A stretch of DNA of 64,000 nucleotides from JACPPO01 sp965262505 (GTDB taxonomy: Bacteria; Acidobacteriota; Vicinamibacteria; Vicinamibacterales; UBA2999). Under the pieces are notes generated by a model. That model searched no databases and was not told the DNA's origin. It saw nothing but the letters and a program-made list of their open reading frames with translations. The position numbers and the translations under genes were made by a program. How positions within the stretch are numbered: position 1 is the first letter of the stretch; each line of letters opens with the position of its first letter. The stretch covers positions 4,960,001-5,024,000 of the forward strand of contig CBDHFM010000030.1 in assembly GCA_965262505.1 (NCBI GenBank). The letters run 5' to 3'. Positions 45,768 through 55,455 of the stretch are shown piece after piece.

Positions 45768-46994
45768 ATGATTACAGAGACGACTCCAGCTCAGTCGTCC
45801 CGCAGAACCAAGCGCCGCGGCCGCCATCCCCACTACGCCCTCGCCCCCGCCTTCGTCCGCACCGCCCCGCCGGGGCACCACATCGACGGCCACGGTCTCT
45901 ACCTCTACGTCCAGCCGACCGGCGCCCGCAGCTGGATCCAGCGCCTCGTCATCCGCGGCCGGCGCTGCGAACTTGGCCTCGGCGCCGTCGCCCTCGTCTC
46001 GCTGGCCGAGGCCCGCGAGCAGGCCGTGGCCAACCGGAAGCTCGCCCGCTCGGGCGGCGACCCACTCGCCGACAGGCGCCGCGTCCAGGGGACGCCCACC
46101 TTCGCCGAGGCCGCGACCACGATGATCGACCAGAAGCGGGCCGGGTGGAAGACCCGCGCGCAGGTGCAGGCGTGGCGAGGCAGCCTGGAACGCTACGCGT
46201 TCCCGCGCATCGGCCGGCGGCCGATCTCGGAGGTGGCCAGCGCCGACCTGCTCGCGATCCTCACCCCCATCTGGCACACCAAGCCGGTCATGGCCAAGAC
46301 CGTCAAGCAGCGGATCCACACCGTGCTGGAGTGGGCCATCGCCATGAACCTGCGCACCGACAACCCGTCGGGCCGGGTCGGATCGGTGCTCGGTCCCCAG
46401 CGCAACATCGTGCAGCACATGCGGGCGTTGCCGCACCGGGAGGTCGCCGCGGCGCTCGCGACGGTGCGGGCGTCAGTCGCGCCGCAGGCCGTCACGCTGG
46501 CGTTCGAGTTTTTGGTGCTGACGGCCGCGCGGTCGGGCGAGGTCCGGCTCGCCGCGTGGGACGAGATGGATACGGCGGACCACGTGTGGACCATCCCGGC
46601 CACGCGGATGAAGATGAAGCGCGACCACCGGGTCCCGCTGTGCGGGCGGGCGCGGGCGATCCTCGCCGCCGCGCGGACGCTTGGCGACGGCCCGCTCGTG
46701 TTCCCCAGCCGGAGCGGCCGGCGGCTGGCTGTCCCGCAACTACGCCTGCTGCTCGCACGCTGCGGCATCGCCTGCGTGCCGCATGGATTCCGGTCCAGCT
46801 TCCGGGACTGGGCGGCCGAGGAGACGGACCATCCGCGCGAGGTCGTCGAGGCGGCGCTGGCGCACAGGGTCCAGAATCCGGTCGAGGCGGCCTACGCCCG
46901 CTCGGACCTGTTCGAGCGGCGGCGGCGGCTCATGGACGATTGGGCCGCCTACCTCACCGGCGAACGCCGACCGGAGGAGTCGTCGCCACGCTGA
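45768..46994 (+). CDS. P4-type tyrosine recombinase/integrase (DUF4102), copy 2
   Basis: The start is ATG 45768 (MITETTPAQSSRRTKRRGRH). It has the same domain structure as copy 1: GHHIDGHGLYLYVQPTGARS and LGLGAVALVSLAEAREQAVA in DUF4102, then PRIGRRPISEVASADLLAIL, Arg in LTAARSGEVRLAAWDEMD, HGFRSSFRDWA, VEAALAHRVQNPVEAAYARS with the Tyr. It is intact. It lies just left of a tmRNA-3'-end-like repeat (47330), the usual kind of target of this integrase class, so it is the natural candidate for having mobilised the 47.3-54.8 kb segment. Confidence 0.9.
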   Translation: MITETTPAQSSRRTKRRGRHPHYALAPAFVRTAPPGHHIDGHGLYLYVQPTGARSWIQRLVIRGRRCELGLGAVALVSLAEAREQAVANRKLARSGGDPLADRRRVQGTPTFAEAATTMIDQKRAGWKTRAQVQAWRGSLERYAFPRIGRRPISEVASADLLAILTPIWHTKPVMAKTVKQRIHTVLEWAIAMNLRTDNPSGRVGSVLGPQRNIVQHMRALPHREVAAALATVRASVAPQAVTLAFEFLVLTAARSGEVRLAAWDEMDTADHVWTIPATRMKMKRDHRVPLCGRARAILAAARTLGDGPLVFPSRSGRRLAVPQLRLLLARCGIACVPHGFRSSFRDWAAEETDHPREVVEAALAHRVQNPVEAAYARSDLFERRRRLMDDWAAYLTGERRPEESSPR

Positions 46995-47112
46995 TACCGT
47001 ACCGACGGTGGGGACTGGACCCGAGCTAGGCGGCGACGATCACGCCCGACATCTCGGGAGTGTGACCGAAAACACGGGGTTTCCCCCTCATAACCACCCG
47101 CTGCATCACAGC

Positions 47113-47271
47113 TTGCTCGTGGAGCACGGGATTATCACGGCGCAGGAGCGGGAGGGGATGGACCGGGTGCTGAACGCCGCCGCACTGACCTACGTGGCGG
47201 CTGCAGTCAGTACGCTGCTGACGCTCCTGTACTTCCTCTGGCGGACGGGGCTGCTCGGCGGACGGCGCTGA
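47113..47271 (+). pseudogene. C-terminal fragment of a YugP-type zinc metallopeptidase
   Basis: The last 50 or so residues, GIITAQEREGMDRVLNAAAL and TYVAAAVSTLLTLLYFLWRT followed by GLLGGRR, match the membrane-anchored C-terminus of neutral zinc metallopeptidases of the YugP family. The protease domain is missing. The gene was probably lost when the adjacent integrase element integrated. Confidence 0.6.
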
Positions 47272-47329
47272 GCCGCACGCGACCTTGGACGATGCTCGTA
47301 CAGCGGAAACACTCCTCATGCAGTGGCAG

Positions 47330-47372
47330 TGGTGGAGGCGGCGGGAGTCGATCCGCCCAGAAGTCCAGATTC
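47330..47372 (-). other. attachment-site candidate, tmRNA 3'-end-like
   Basis: On the minus strand the sequence reads TCGACTCCCGCCGCCTCCA then CCA, the T-arm and acceptor end of bacterial tmRNA genes, a known integration target. The exact 17-mer GAGGCGGCGGGAGTCGA (47335-47351) recurs at 54802-54818, and weaker similarity (CCAGAA, ATT, TCTAA) extends beyond it. No tmRNA body follows, so this is a displaced copy, not a functional ssrA gene. Confidence 0.5.
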
Positions 47373-47758
47373 TCTAATACTTTAGGAAAACCGAAACGCC
47401 AGATTCGCGAGAAACGCTCAAAAGCCGAGGTCCAGGTACAAAATAGGTACAGTGACTCTCACAATCATATCGAGGATGTCCGCGACACGGAGGGGTGGGA
47501 GGACGGCGGTTTCCCAGGACCTCGTACGGGGCTGTGATCAGGCGATGAGGTCACTCGACGCGCAGGCCATGCAGCCGGTCGGCGACACGGCCCCCGTTCT
47601 CTTCAGATGCGCAAGGCATCGCGCGGACACCATCCGTAAACACCGGCACCAAGTCGGGCTTCACGTGACAGTCACGGTAATCGGCCCACTCGCCGCTCAG
47701 CGCATGGTCGTGGTGCCGACCACGGCCCATGGTCGAAACCTACCAATAGTTTCAATGT

Positions 47759-47772
47759 GACTATATATGGTC
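47759..47772. promoter_or_regulatory. imperfect palindrome upstream of toxin-antitoxin pair
   Basis: GACTATATATGGTC is palindromic at 12 of 14 positions and lies 10 bp before the antitoxin ATG, overlapping any -10 element. Such a site would suit autoregulation by the antitoxin or complex, as is common for these operons. No Shine-Dalgarno sequence is visible. Confidence 0.4.
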
Positions 47773-47782
47773 TAATCAAGAC

Positions 47783-48040
47783 ATGGACCAGACAGCGAAG
47801 GTGTCGGAACTGAAGGCGAAGCTGAGCGGGTACCTGGCACAGGTGCGCCGGGGGGCCACCGTCACAGTGTGTAACCGTCAGACGCCGATCGCGCAGCTTG
47901 TGCCGGTCGCGGGCGATGTCGGCGGGCTCGAGGTGCGGGAGCCGACCGCTGCGAGCGCCCTGCCAGCGGCACCACGCATCACGCTCAAGAAGGGGGTCGA
48001 CATCGTTGCACTCCTGCGGGCGGACCGGGACGACCGGTGA
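47783..48040 (+). CDS. antitoxin, Phd/YefM-type, of type II toxin-antitoxin pair
   Basis: The 85-residue protein has the N-terminal Phd/YefM DNA-binding fold: KVSELKAKLSGYLAQVRRGA, VTVCNRQTPIAQLVPV. A flexible C-terminal half (LKKGVDIVALLRADRDDR) presumably wraps the toxin. Its TGA overlaps the toxin ATG (ATGA, 48037-48040), so the two are translationally coupled. It neutralises the PIN toxin encoded next and likely represses its own promoter. Confidence 0.85.
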   Translation: MDQTAKVSELKAKLSGYLAQVRRGATVTVCNRQTPIAQLVPVAGDVGGLEVREPTAASALPAAPRITLKKGVDIVALLRADRDDR

Positions 48041-48465
48041 CGATCTATCTCGACACGAGCGCGGTGTTGCGCGCGCTGCTGGGCACCGGAAACCCGCTGC
48101 CGGAATGGGGGACGTGGGACCGCGCGTACTCGAGCGAAATCATGGGCGTCGAGGCGCGGCGGGCGCTCGACCGTCTCCGCTTGGCGGGCGCGCTCGATGA
48201 TGACGAATTAGCTGACGTGCACGAGGCGATCCGCGCGACGGAGCGCGCGATCGGATCCATCCGGTTGACCGCTGCGGTCTTGCGACGAGCCGGTCAGCCC
48301 ATGCCAACCGTCGTCAAAACACTCGATGCGATCCATCTCGCAAGCGCCCTGCTTTTTGAGGAGCGCCATGAGACCGGTCTCGTGTTCGGCACGCACGACC
48401 GCAGCCAGGCAACAGCGGCACGCGCGCTCGGCTTCGATGTGGTGGGCACACCCCCGCGACCGTAG
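48037..48465 (+). CDS. vapC: PIN-domain ribonuclease toxin (VapC-type)
   Basis: The 142-residue protein has the PIN catalytic acids in order: Asp in MTIYLDTSAVLRALLG, Glu in YSSEIMGVEARRALDRL, Asp in KTLDAIHLASALLFEERH, and Asp in LVFGTHDRSQATAARALG. VapC toxins cleave RNA, often tRNA, and are inhibited by the cognate antitoxin encoded immediately upstream. The frame is intact. It is located inside the putative mobile segment, where such modules can stabilise the DNA. Confidence 0.88.
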   Translation: MTIYLDTSAVLRALLGTGNPLPEWGTWDRAYSSEIMGVEARRALDRLRLAGALDDDELADVHEAIRATERAIGSIRLTAAVLRRAGQPMPTVVKTLDAIHLASALLFEERHETGLVFGTHDRSQATAARALGFDVVGTPPRP

Positions 48466-48602
48466 GAGATCAGGCGCTGTTCGATAAGGCCTACGGATAC
48501 ATCCGGCAGTACTACTGATGAGGGAGTAGGTAATGCGACGATGTACTTCGGAGGAACTCCAAAAACTGGCTGATGACCTTGGAATGTGACAACGCAGCAT
48601 TC

Positions 48603-48920
48603 ATGGCTGAGGTCGTTCAGGAGACATCGCCTCACACGGACGCGGAATGGTGCATCTTCTTCATTCTTCCGAATCTGAACCCGCCCGTCCCCAGTCCGTT
48701 CCGCCTGGACGACCAGGTCACGTGCAAGGCCTGCGGCAAGAGGTTTGAGATTCCGTCGCAACAATCGGTGATGTTCGCGGACCAGTTCGCAGGTCTGCCC
48801 AACGAAGAAGACCTCGAACGGGAAATCGCCGCCGCGGCGGGCGAGCCGGAACCAGAGCCGGTACCGACTAAACTGGCGCTGCGCGCGCGATTTACACACA
48901 AGTCCACCGGCTGGAAGTAG
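48603..48920 (+). CDS. small CxxC protein, unknown
   Basis: This is a 105-residue reading (MAEVVQETSPHTDAEWCIFF; FRLDDQVTCKACGKRFEIPS; PNEEDLEREIAAAAGEPEPE). One CxxC pair is visible, as half of a possible zinc ribbon. The start is uncertain; the frame is open 10 codons further upstream. No family recognised. It is in the same direction as the toxin-antitoxin pair and the HugZ-type gene but separated from each by more than 50 bp. Confidence 0.4.
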   Translation: MAEVVQETSPHTDAEWCIFFILPNLNPPVPSPFRLDDQVTCKACGKRFEIPSQQSVMFADQFAGLPNEEDLEREIAAAAGEPEPEPVPTKLALRARFTHKSTGWK

Positions 48921-48974
48921 CGGGCCACCACTGGTGCCGTCGCTGACGGCGCGCGCGTCAGATCAGGAAGAACC

Positions 48975-49772
48975 ATGAGCCAAGATGCACACGCCCGGCC
49001 GTCAGGCGGCGCGCCGGAGCCACTGTACGACGCAAATATACCGACACCCACGCACGCTGAGCGCGCGCGAACGCTGGCCGCCCAGATCTCGACCGGGACG
49101 CTGTGTACCCTTGCGCTGGAGCCGGTCGGCTACCCCTACGGCTCGTTCGTGACCGTGGCCTTTGAGAACGGAGCCCCGGTCTTCCTCATTAGCCGACTCG
49201 CCGAGCACACCAAGAACCTGGAGCGGGACCCTCGCGCGTCGCTGCTGGTCGCCGAGGGCGGCGCCGTTGATCCCCTCGCCAACGGCCGCGTCACGATGCT
49301 CGGTCCCTGCACGCGCGTCGAGGGGGAGGGGGGCAGCGCTCGTGCTGCCTTCCTGGCGACCCATCCGAATGCGGCGTACTACGCCGACTTCCGCGATTTC
49401 GCGTTCTGGAAGCTCCACGTGGCTTCGGTCCGCTACATCGGGGGCTACGGTCGGATGTCGTGGGTGGGCGAGGCCGAGTGGCAGGCCGCTGAGCCGGATC
49501 CTCTCGGTCCGTCGGCGGCCGGCATCATTGCACACATGAACGCCGACCATGCCGACGCGATGGTGCTCTACTGCAAGGCCTTTTCAAAGGCGACCGAGAT
49601 CAGCGCCGCGATCATGACGGGCGTCGACCGGTACGGGTTCGAGATGTCGGCGAAGACCAAGGAGGGACCACGACCCGTCCGTCTGGCGTTTGCCGTGCCG
49701 GTCAGCACGCCGGAGGAAGCGCGCGCCGCTCTGATCTCGAGGCTGAAAGATGCGAGGAACAGGCTGGCCTGA
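48975..49772 (+). CDS. HugZ-type FMN/heme-binding protein (PNPOx fold plus DUF2470)
   Basis: This 265-residue protein has an N-terminal split-barrel domain: TLAAQISTGTLCTLALEPVG, YPYGSFVTVAFENGAPVFLI, RLAEHTKNLERDPRASLLVA, FWKLHVASVRYIGGYGRMSW. It is followed by a DUF2470 domain with the conserved IIAHMNADHADAMVLYCKAF. Proteins of this layout bind FMN or heme and include heme-degrading HugZ; here the reaction is not determinable. The stop is 5 bp before the antiporter start, suggesting an operon. Confidence 0.85.
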   Translation: MSQDAHARPSGGAPEPLYDANIPTPTHAERARTLAAQISTGTLCTLALEPVGYPYGSFVTVAFENGAPVFLISRLAEHTKNLERDPRASLLVAEGGAVDPLANGRVTMLGPCTRVEGEGGSARAAFLATHPNAAYYADFRDFAFWKLHVASVRYIGGYGRMSWVGEAEWQAAEPDPLGPSAAGIIAHMNADHADAMVLYCKAFSKATEISAAIMTGVDRYGFEMSAKTKEGPRPVRLAFAVPVSTPEEARAALISRLKDARNRLA

Positions 49773-49777
49773 GCGTC

Positions 49778-51055
<1,278 letters not shown>

Positions 51056-51087
51056 AGGCTCATACTATCGGGTATGATCCCACCCCG

Positions 51088-51363
51088 ATGCTCTGGCTGC
51101 GACTGGCCACCGCGTGTCTGGCCGCAGTGGTCGTCTACGACCTCGTACAGCACACCCACGCGATCCGCGACACGGAGATGACCACTGGGCCCGTCGAAGG
51201 CTTCCAACCACAAGCTGCGGGGAAATTGCGCGCCGCGCCTACGGTTTCCACTCGCACGGCGCGCCCATCTCGATGCTGTTTCTCTGCTGCGGAGGTGTCG
51301 AATCGGCGCTGCCCCTACCCACACGTGTTTGAGGAGATTCCAATTTGGCGGGGACGCACATGA
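51088..51363 (+). CDS. short hypothetical ORF upstream of halogenase
   Basis: This 91-residue frame starts MLWLRLATACLAAVVVYDLV (a potential signal or anchor) and becomes low-complexity and basic (RTARPSRCCFSAAEVSNRRC). The N-terminal 50 residues look plausible; the remainder may be out of frame. It overlaps the halogenase start by a few bases. No family recognised. Confidence 0.2.
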   Translation: MLWLRLATACLAAVVVYDLVQHTHAIRDTEMTTGPVEGFQPQAAGKLRAAPTVSTRTARPSRCCFSAAEVSNRRCPYPHVFEEIPIWRGRT

Positions 51364-52925
51364 GCGCACCCATCCGGCGGGTGGTCATTGTCGGCGGCGG
51401 CTCCGCGGGGTGGATGACCGCCGCGTATCTGTCAAAGGCGTTGCAGCAGACCGTTGGCATCACGGTCGTGGAGTCGCCGACGGTATCGACCGTCGGCGTG
51501 GGCGAGGCGACGATTCCCAACTTGCAGCGCGTTTTCTTTGACTACCTCGGGATCGCCGAGGAGGAGTGGATGCGACACTGCAACGCCTCATTGAAGACAG
51601 CTGTCAAGTTCGTGAACTGGCGAGCGCCAGCGCTGGACGGGCGCGACAACCACTTTTACCACACATTTCGCGCCCCGCCAAGTGTTGACGGGGTACCCCT
51701 ATCTCACTATTGGTTCCAGCGCCTGCAGAGTGGAATGCAAACGGCATACGCGGACGCGTGCCTCATTGAACCGCCGATGCTCAATGCCAATCTATCGCCG
51801 ATTCACATGGACGGCCGACGGGTCACGAACTACGCGTGGCACTTCTCCGCCCATAAGATGGCACAGTATCTTGAGCGCTTTTCCACGCGCCGCCAGGGCG
51901 TCCGTCACATCCGTGATGATGTCGACCACGTCATTTTGGACGACCGCGGGTTCGTCACCGCCTTGAAAACGCGCGGCGGACGGCTGGTCGACGGCGACCT
52001 GTTCGTAGACTGTACCGGTTTTAGGGGTCTGCTAATCAACAAGGCCCTCGGCGAGCCGTTCGTTGACATGAACGATTACTTGCTGTGCGACCGAGCCATT
52101 GCCGCGCGGATACCCCACGACGACGATCGGCACGGCGTCGAACCCTATACGTCCGCGATTGCCATGCGAAGCGGCTGGACGTGGAAGATTCCGATGCCCG
52201 GCTGTTTCGGTAGCGGATACGTGTATTCCAGCAGATGCGCAAGCGAATCCGAGGCCACGCGGGACTTCTGCGAGCTCTGGGACCTCGACGAACGGACGAT
52301 CGACCTCGACAACCTACGCTTCCGAGTTGGACGAAATCGTCGCGCGTGGGTAAAGAACTGCGTGAGCATTGGTCTCTCCTCCTGCTTTCTCGAGCCGCTC
52401 GAGTCGACCGGGTTGTACTTCATTTATGCGTCTATTTATCAATTGGCCAAGCACTTTCCCGACACATCGTTCGACCCTGTGCTTGCGGACCGCTTCAACC
52501 ACCAAGTGGAAGCAATGTTTGACGACTGCCGAGATTTCATCCAGGCGCATTACGTGATTTCGCCGCGGGACGATACGCCGTTCTGGCGGGCCAATCGCCA
52601 TGATCTCCGTGTGTCGTCCAATTTTATGGAGAAGCGCGAGACCTATGAGTCCGGCTTAGCCATGAGCACACTGACGACTAGCGCCGATGAGTACTACGGC
52701 AACTTCGAACTTGAACTGAAGAACTTCTGGACAAATCACAACTACTATTGCATTTTTGCCGGACTCGGGCACTACCCACTGCGGGTTTTGCCAGCCCTTC
52801 GCCACAAGCCGGAGTCGTGTGCGAGGGCCACTTCATTGTTCAAGGAGATCGCGAGCGGGCAGACGGAGCTTGGCCGAACGTTGCCGCCCATGGTGGACTG
52901 GCTTCGCCATCTACACCGGGAGTGA
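51360..52925 (+). CDS. flavin-dependent tryptophan halogenase (PrnA/RebH type)
   Basis: This 521-residue enzyme uses FADH2 and oxygen to chlorinate or brominate tryptophan or related indoles. The FAD-binding motif is VVIVGGGSAGWMTAAYLSKA. The catalytic Lys79 lies in NASLKTAVKFVNWRAP. The WxWxIP motif is in SGWTWKIPM, and the catalytic Glu345 in SSCFLEPLESTGLYF. Tryptophan-contact segments are close to known family members (FYHTF; SHYWF; FWTNHNYYCIFAGLG). ATG 51360 matches the family start, but TTG 51345 has a better Shine-Dalgarno site (GAGGAG, 8 nt upstream). The frame is intact and has no neighbouring biosynthetic genes. Regioselectivity cannot be read off. Confidence 0.92.
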   Translation: MSAPIRRVVIVGGGSAGWMTAAYLSKALQQTVGITVVESPTVSTVGVGEATIPNLQRVFFDYLGIAEEEWMRHCNASLKTAVKFVNWRAPALDGRDNHFYHTFRAPPSVDGVPLSHYWFQRLQSGMQTAYADACLIEPPMLNANLSPIHMDGRRVTNYAWHFSAHKMAQYLERFSTRRQGVRHIRDDVDHVILDDRGFVTALKTRGGRLVDGDLFVDCTGFRGLLINKALGEPFVDMNDYLLCDRAIAARIPHDDDRHGVEPYTSAIAMRSGWTWKIPMPGCFGSGYVYSSRCASESEATRDFCELWDLDERTIDLDNLRFRVGRNRRAWVKNCVSIGLSSCFLEPLESTGLYFIYASIYQLAKHFPDTSFDPVLADRFNHQVEAMFDDCRDFIQAHYVISPRDDTPFWRANRHDLRVSSNFMEKRETYESGLAMSTLTTSADEYYGNFELELKNFWTNHNYYCIFAGLGHYPLRVLPALRHKPESCARATSLFKEIASGQTELGRTLPPMVDWLRHLHRE

Positions 52926-53289
52926 GATGGCGCGGCTGAAGCGTTGGCGGACGTGAGTCGAATTGCGTTCCGCTGAGGTCTGCAGAAGCGGGAACGTAAA
53001 CGACAACAACGCATCGCCTGACAAACCGGTCTTCACAATCAAACGGTACGGCTATCCGGCGCTCGACTACTACGCCTTAGTCAATCGTTCCACGGCAGTG
53101 CAATTGCCTCTCCGTCATCAACGGTGAATTCAGACGAGAATGCTTGTACATTAGCTGGCTCTTCCGGGAATCGTGTGGGTCGGGGGAACGAACGGGTAGC
53201 CTCTGCTCCCGGCGAGTCAAGGCTCTTCGCGCCTCCTCCGCTGCGCTCCGGTCCTTCGGAAGACTCGTCGCTCGCGCCGGCTCGGTGCT
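52926..53289. other. intergenic region without recognisable gene
   Basis: 364 bp after the halogenase. No conserved reading frame or repeat was recognised except for general GC-rich sequence leading up to the hairpin at 53290. Confidence 0.4.
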
Positions 53290-53323
53290 GGCCATGGCCG
53301 GACGGCTTCGTCCGGCCATGGCC
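53290..53323. repeat. perfect 15-bp hairpin with 4-nt loop
   Basis: GGCCATGGCCGGACG (53290-53304), loop GCTT, then the exact inverse (53309-53323). It lies 19 bp upstream of the start codon of the IS256-like leader ORF. There is no T-run, so it is not a standard terminator. It could block ribosomes or mark a recombination point. Confidence 0.6.
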
Positions 53324-53324
53324 T

Positions 53325-53504
53325 CACAGCAAAGGAGCCGCCATGAAGAAGTCTCGCATAGTCCGTCCCGCCGCTGGTGTTGAATCTCCGCCCCCGCGTC
53401 GCCTGCCCCTCGTGCGGCTGGCCCAGGCTGCGATGGTGCACCGTGACACGTCCGTGTCCGCACTCTGCCGCGAACTCGGGATCACCCCTGTAAGGTGCGA
53501 TTAA
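53325..53504 (+). pseudogene. chimeric ORF: IS256 leader fused to resolvase C-terminus
   Basis: From 53343 the first 23 codons (MKKSRIVRPAAGVESPPPRR, then LPL) are nearly identical to the IS256 transposase at 59882, including the upstream AAAGGAG. The remainder (VRLAQAAMVHRDTSVSALCR, then ELGITPV) is the helix-turn-helix end of a serine resolvase like that at 33.0 kb. The ORF ends within the terminal repeat of the following element. It is a 53-codon fusion of two mobile-element genes. Confidence 0.55.
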
Positions 53505-54620
53505 TGGGCCGACCCCTCATGCGGCCTCTCGATAGTAGAAACTGAGCAGTCCGCCGAGGCGCTCACGCCGCTGCACGTCGGCGTCCGCGCGTACCGCAGG
53601 TGGCGGTCGTTGCAGGAACTGGTTGTCGAGTCCCTGGTGGTTTCTCTCACGCTGATAATGCTCGACGTACTCGTGAACGATGAGCCGCAAATGCCCCTCG
53701 CCGAGCGGGACGACACGATGGAGGCACTCCTCTTTGATCGACCGGACGAACCGCTCGGCATAGGCGTTGAGATTCGGGCTCTTCGGCGGCAGCCGGATCG
53801 GCCCCACATCGCCACTCGTCAGGATCTCGCCAAAGACCCGCGTGTAGAGAGGATCGCGGTCATGAATCAACTGACGCGCGGTTCGCAGGAAGCCATCGAC
53901 TGGATCGGTCAGATTGCGGGCCATCTGCTCCATCCACCGGCCATCGGGCTGCGGGTGGATCCCGGCGATGTGCACACGGCGGGTCTTCAGCGCGATCACG
54001 AAGAAGACGAAATTGGCCGAAGACCGGCCAGGGTGAGCACCTCGACCGTGAATAGATCGGCCGCCGCCAGGCCTTCCCAGTGCGCCTGCAGGAACGTCTT
54101 CCAAGGCGTGCGCTGGTTCCGCTCGGGAGCAGGGGCGATCCCGTGGTCGTGCAAGATCCGCTTCACCGTGTTCCGGGCGATGTTGTGGCCGAGGTTGGTG
54201 AGCGCGCCGCGGACCCGCGTGTAGCCCCACGTCGGATTCTCATCCGCCATCCGTACGACGAGTTCGGCCACCGCCCTGGGTGTCATCGGCCGTCCCCGAC
54301 GCCGGCGGGCACTGCCATCGTACTGCTGGGCGATCAGACGCCGGTACCAGCGGAGAATCGTGTCAGGCGTGACGATGCCTGCCACCTGACTCAAGATCCA
54401 CCGGCCGCGTTTCTGGCCGCGCACCGCGAGTCGACGGCGCTCGGCGTCGGTCAGACGAAGCGGTCGAGGACCAAGATGCTCCCGGAGGACGCGATTCTCC
54501 TCCCGGAGATAGTCGATGCGATCTTCTTGGTGGCGAGTCACCCAGCCAGCCAAGGCCAGCACGAGGAAATGCAGAGCGTGGGGCATGGCCGGAGGCTGCA
54601 TGGCTCAGACACGGCCGTCA
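53490..54620 (-). mobile_element. integrase-core element (family member of the 15.9-16.5 kb remnants)
   Basis: The low-coordinate end TAAGGTGCGATTAATGGG (53491) is the same as those at 15887 and 16386. The matching end near 54.62 kb was not identified with confidence. It contains all parts of the transposase but in two frames. Confidence 0.65.
53517..54601 (-). pseudogene. integrase-core transposase, frameshift near 54010
   Basis: The N-terminal frame starts at 54601 (MQPPAMPHALHFLVLALAGW) with coiled coil and HTH (IDYLREENRVLREHLGPRPL; TILRWYRRLIAQQYDGSARR; NPTWGYTRVRGALTNLGHNI) and reaches WEGLAAADLFTVEVLTLAGL. There the homology slips to another frame, which has NFVFFVIALKTRRVHIAGIH, LIHDRDPLYTRVFGEILTSG and PPKSPNLNAYAERFVRSIKE with the catalytic acids. 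A programmed frameshift is possible but no slippery heptamer was noted. Confidence 0.75.
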
Positions 54621-54796
54621 CCCACGTTGTCTCGGGGATTCACTCGCCTCGGCCGTTTTCTCGCACCATACGAGATCCGTGGGCCGCGGTATCGGTGACG
54701 GCGGCGGATTTCCGCCGACCTGCCATATTGGGACGCCACGGGTACAAGCGCAGGGTAGTGACCACCGTAAGCCATTGGCCGTAAACGGCTTACTGG

Positions 54797-54835
54797 TATT
54801 TGAGGCGGCGGGAGTCGAACCAGAACCACGTGATT
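54797..54835 (-). other. attachment-site candidate, tmRNA 3'-end-like, second copy
   Basis: This contains the exact 17-mer GAGGCGGCGGGAGTCGA (54802-54818) in the same orientation as at 47335. The minus strand reads GGTTCGACTCCCGCCGCCTC. The following bases (CCAGAA, ATTTTCTAA) resemble those after the first copy. No integrase gene lies next to this copy. Confidence 0.5.
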
Positions 54836-55129
54836 TTCTAAGTTGATGATGGCAAAGGACTTCTGGCAACAAGTCTATATCAGTCATCACGTTCCAGCCA
54901 TGCGGTTGTGCCCTCCAGTCCCCTGGAGTCCCCCCGAGTCGACCCCAGTCTTGGCAACATTGTGGCAACGCTCCTCACCAGGAGGACCTGCCTGTTCATT
55001 GACGTCCCAATCTCAATCGAACCGAGAGCCTCTGGCGATCGGCCGCGGGTCCTCGGTGTCCTCGAACATGACGTATTCGCGCGGTTCGGCCCAGCACCGG
55101 CTCGGCACCGAAGTGCGCGGCACGCTGGC

Positions 55130-55245
55130 CGCCTTTCCGTAGCCAGTGCTCACCACGGCGATTCACAACCGCACGGAGTATGCCGGGCGCTGCACGCAGG
55201 CCAGACGGTCTTCGACACGAGTCCTCCGCCGATCAGCCGGATCGT
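55130..55245 (+). pseudogene. possible ParA-like C-terminal fragment
   Basis: Two overlapping frames read VLTTAIHNRTEYAG and, shifted, RALHAGQTVFDTSPPPISRI. The order (hydrophobic, R-T-E-Y, G-x-T-V-x-x) matches the end of plasmid-type ParA ATPases. It is short and weak evidence. Confidence 0.25.
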
Positions 55246-55455
55246 GACGCGTTCCTCGTGTACTCGTTGGTGCTCGGTGTCCGGCTGACGGATCGCCTGG
55301 GTACAGGGAGGGCGACTATTCGCTGGTGCAAGACTGCACCGAGCCGTTGAAGCGGACCCTGCAAGAGAGAGCCTCCCAGCGGCCTGGCCGTCGGTTCTTG
55401 GTTGTGTGCGTCAAGTTGTGCAAATGGCCGTCATTGGCAGAGGTCGGTGTGCGCG

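Larger units (their letters stand above)
47272..47782. other. intergenic region with attachment-like repeat
   Basis: The region contains the tmRNA-3'-end-like sequence at 47330-47351, a pair of GGTAC repeats 11 bp apart at 47435-47450 (possible integrase arm sites), and the leader of the toxin-antitoxin pair. No convincing gene was seen. Confidence 0.4.
54602..55300. other. non-coding region with attachment-like repeat and gene relics
   Basis: It contains the second tmRNA-3'-end-like repeat (54802) and, near 55130-55245, split frames reading VLTTAIHNRTEYAG and ALHAGQTVFDTSP, which look like the C-terminus of a ParA-type ATPase with one frameshift. Remaining sequence shows no open gene. Confidence 0.4.

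Noticed and set aside
47330..47351. Functional tRNA or tmRNA gene
   Set aside because: Only the T-arm/acceptor-like end is present; no anticodon arm, D-arm or tag-peptide region follows in either copy.
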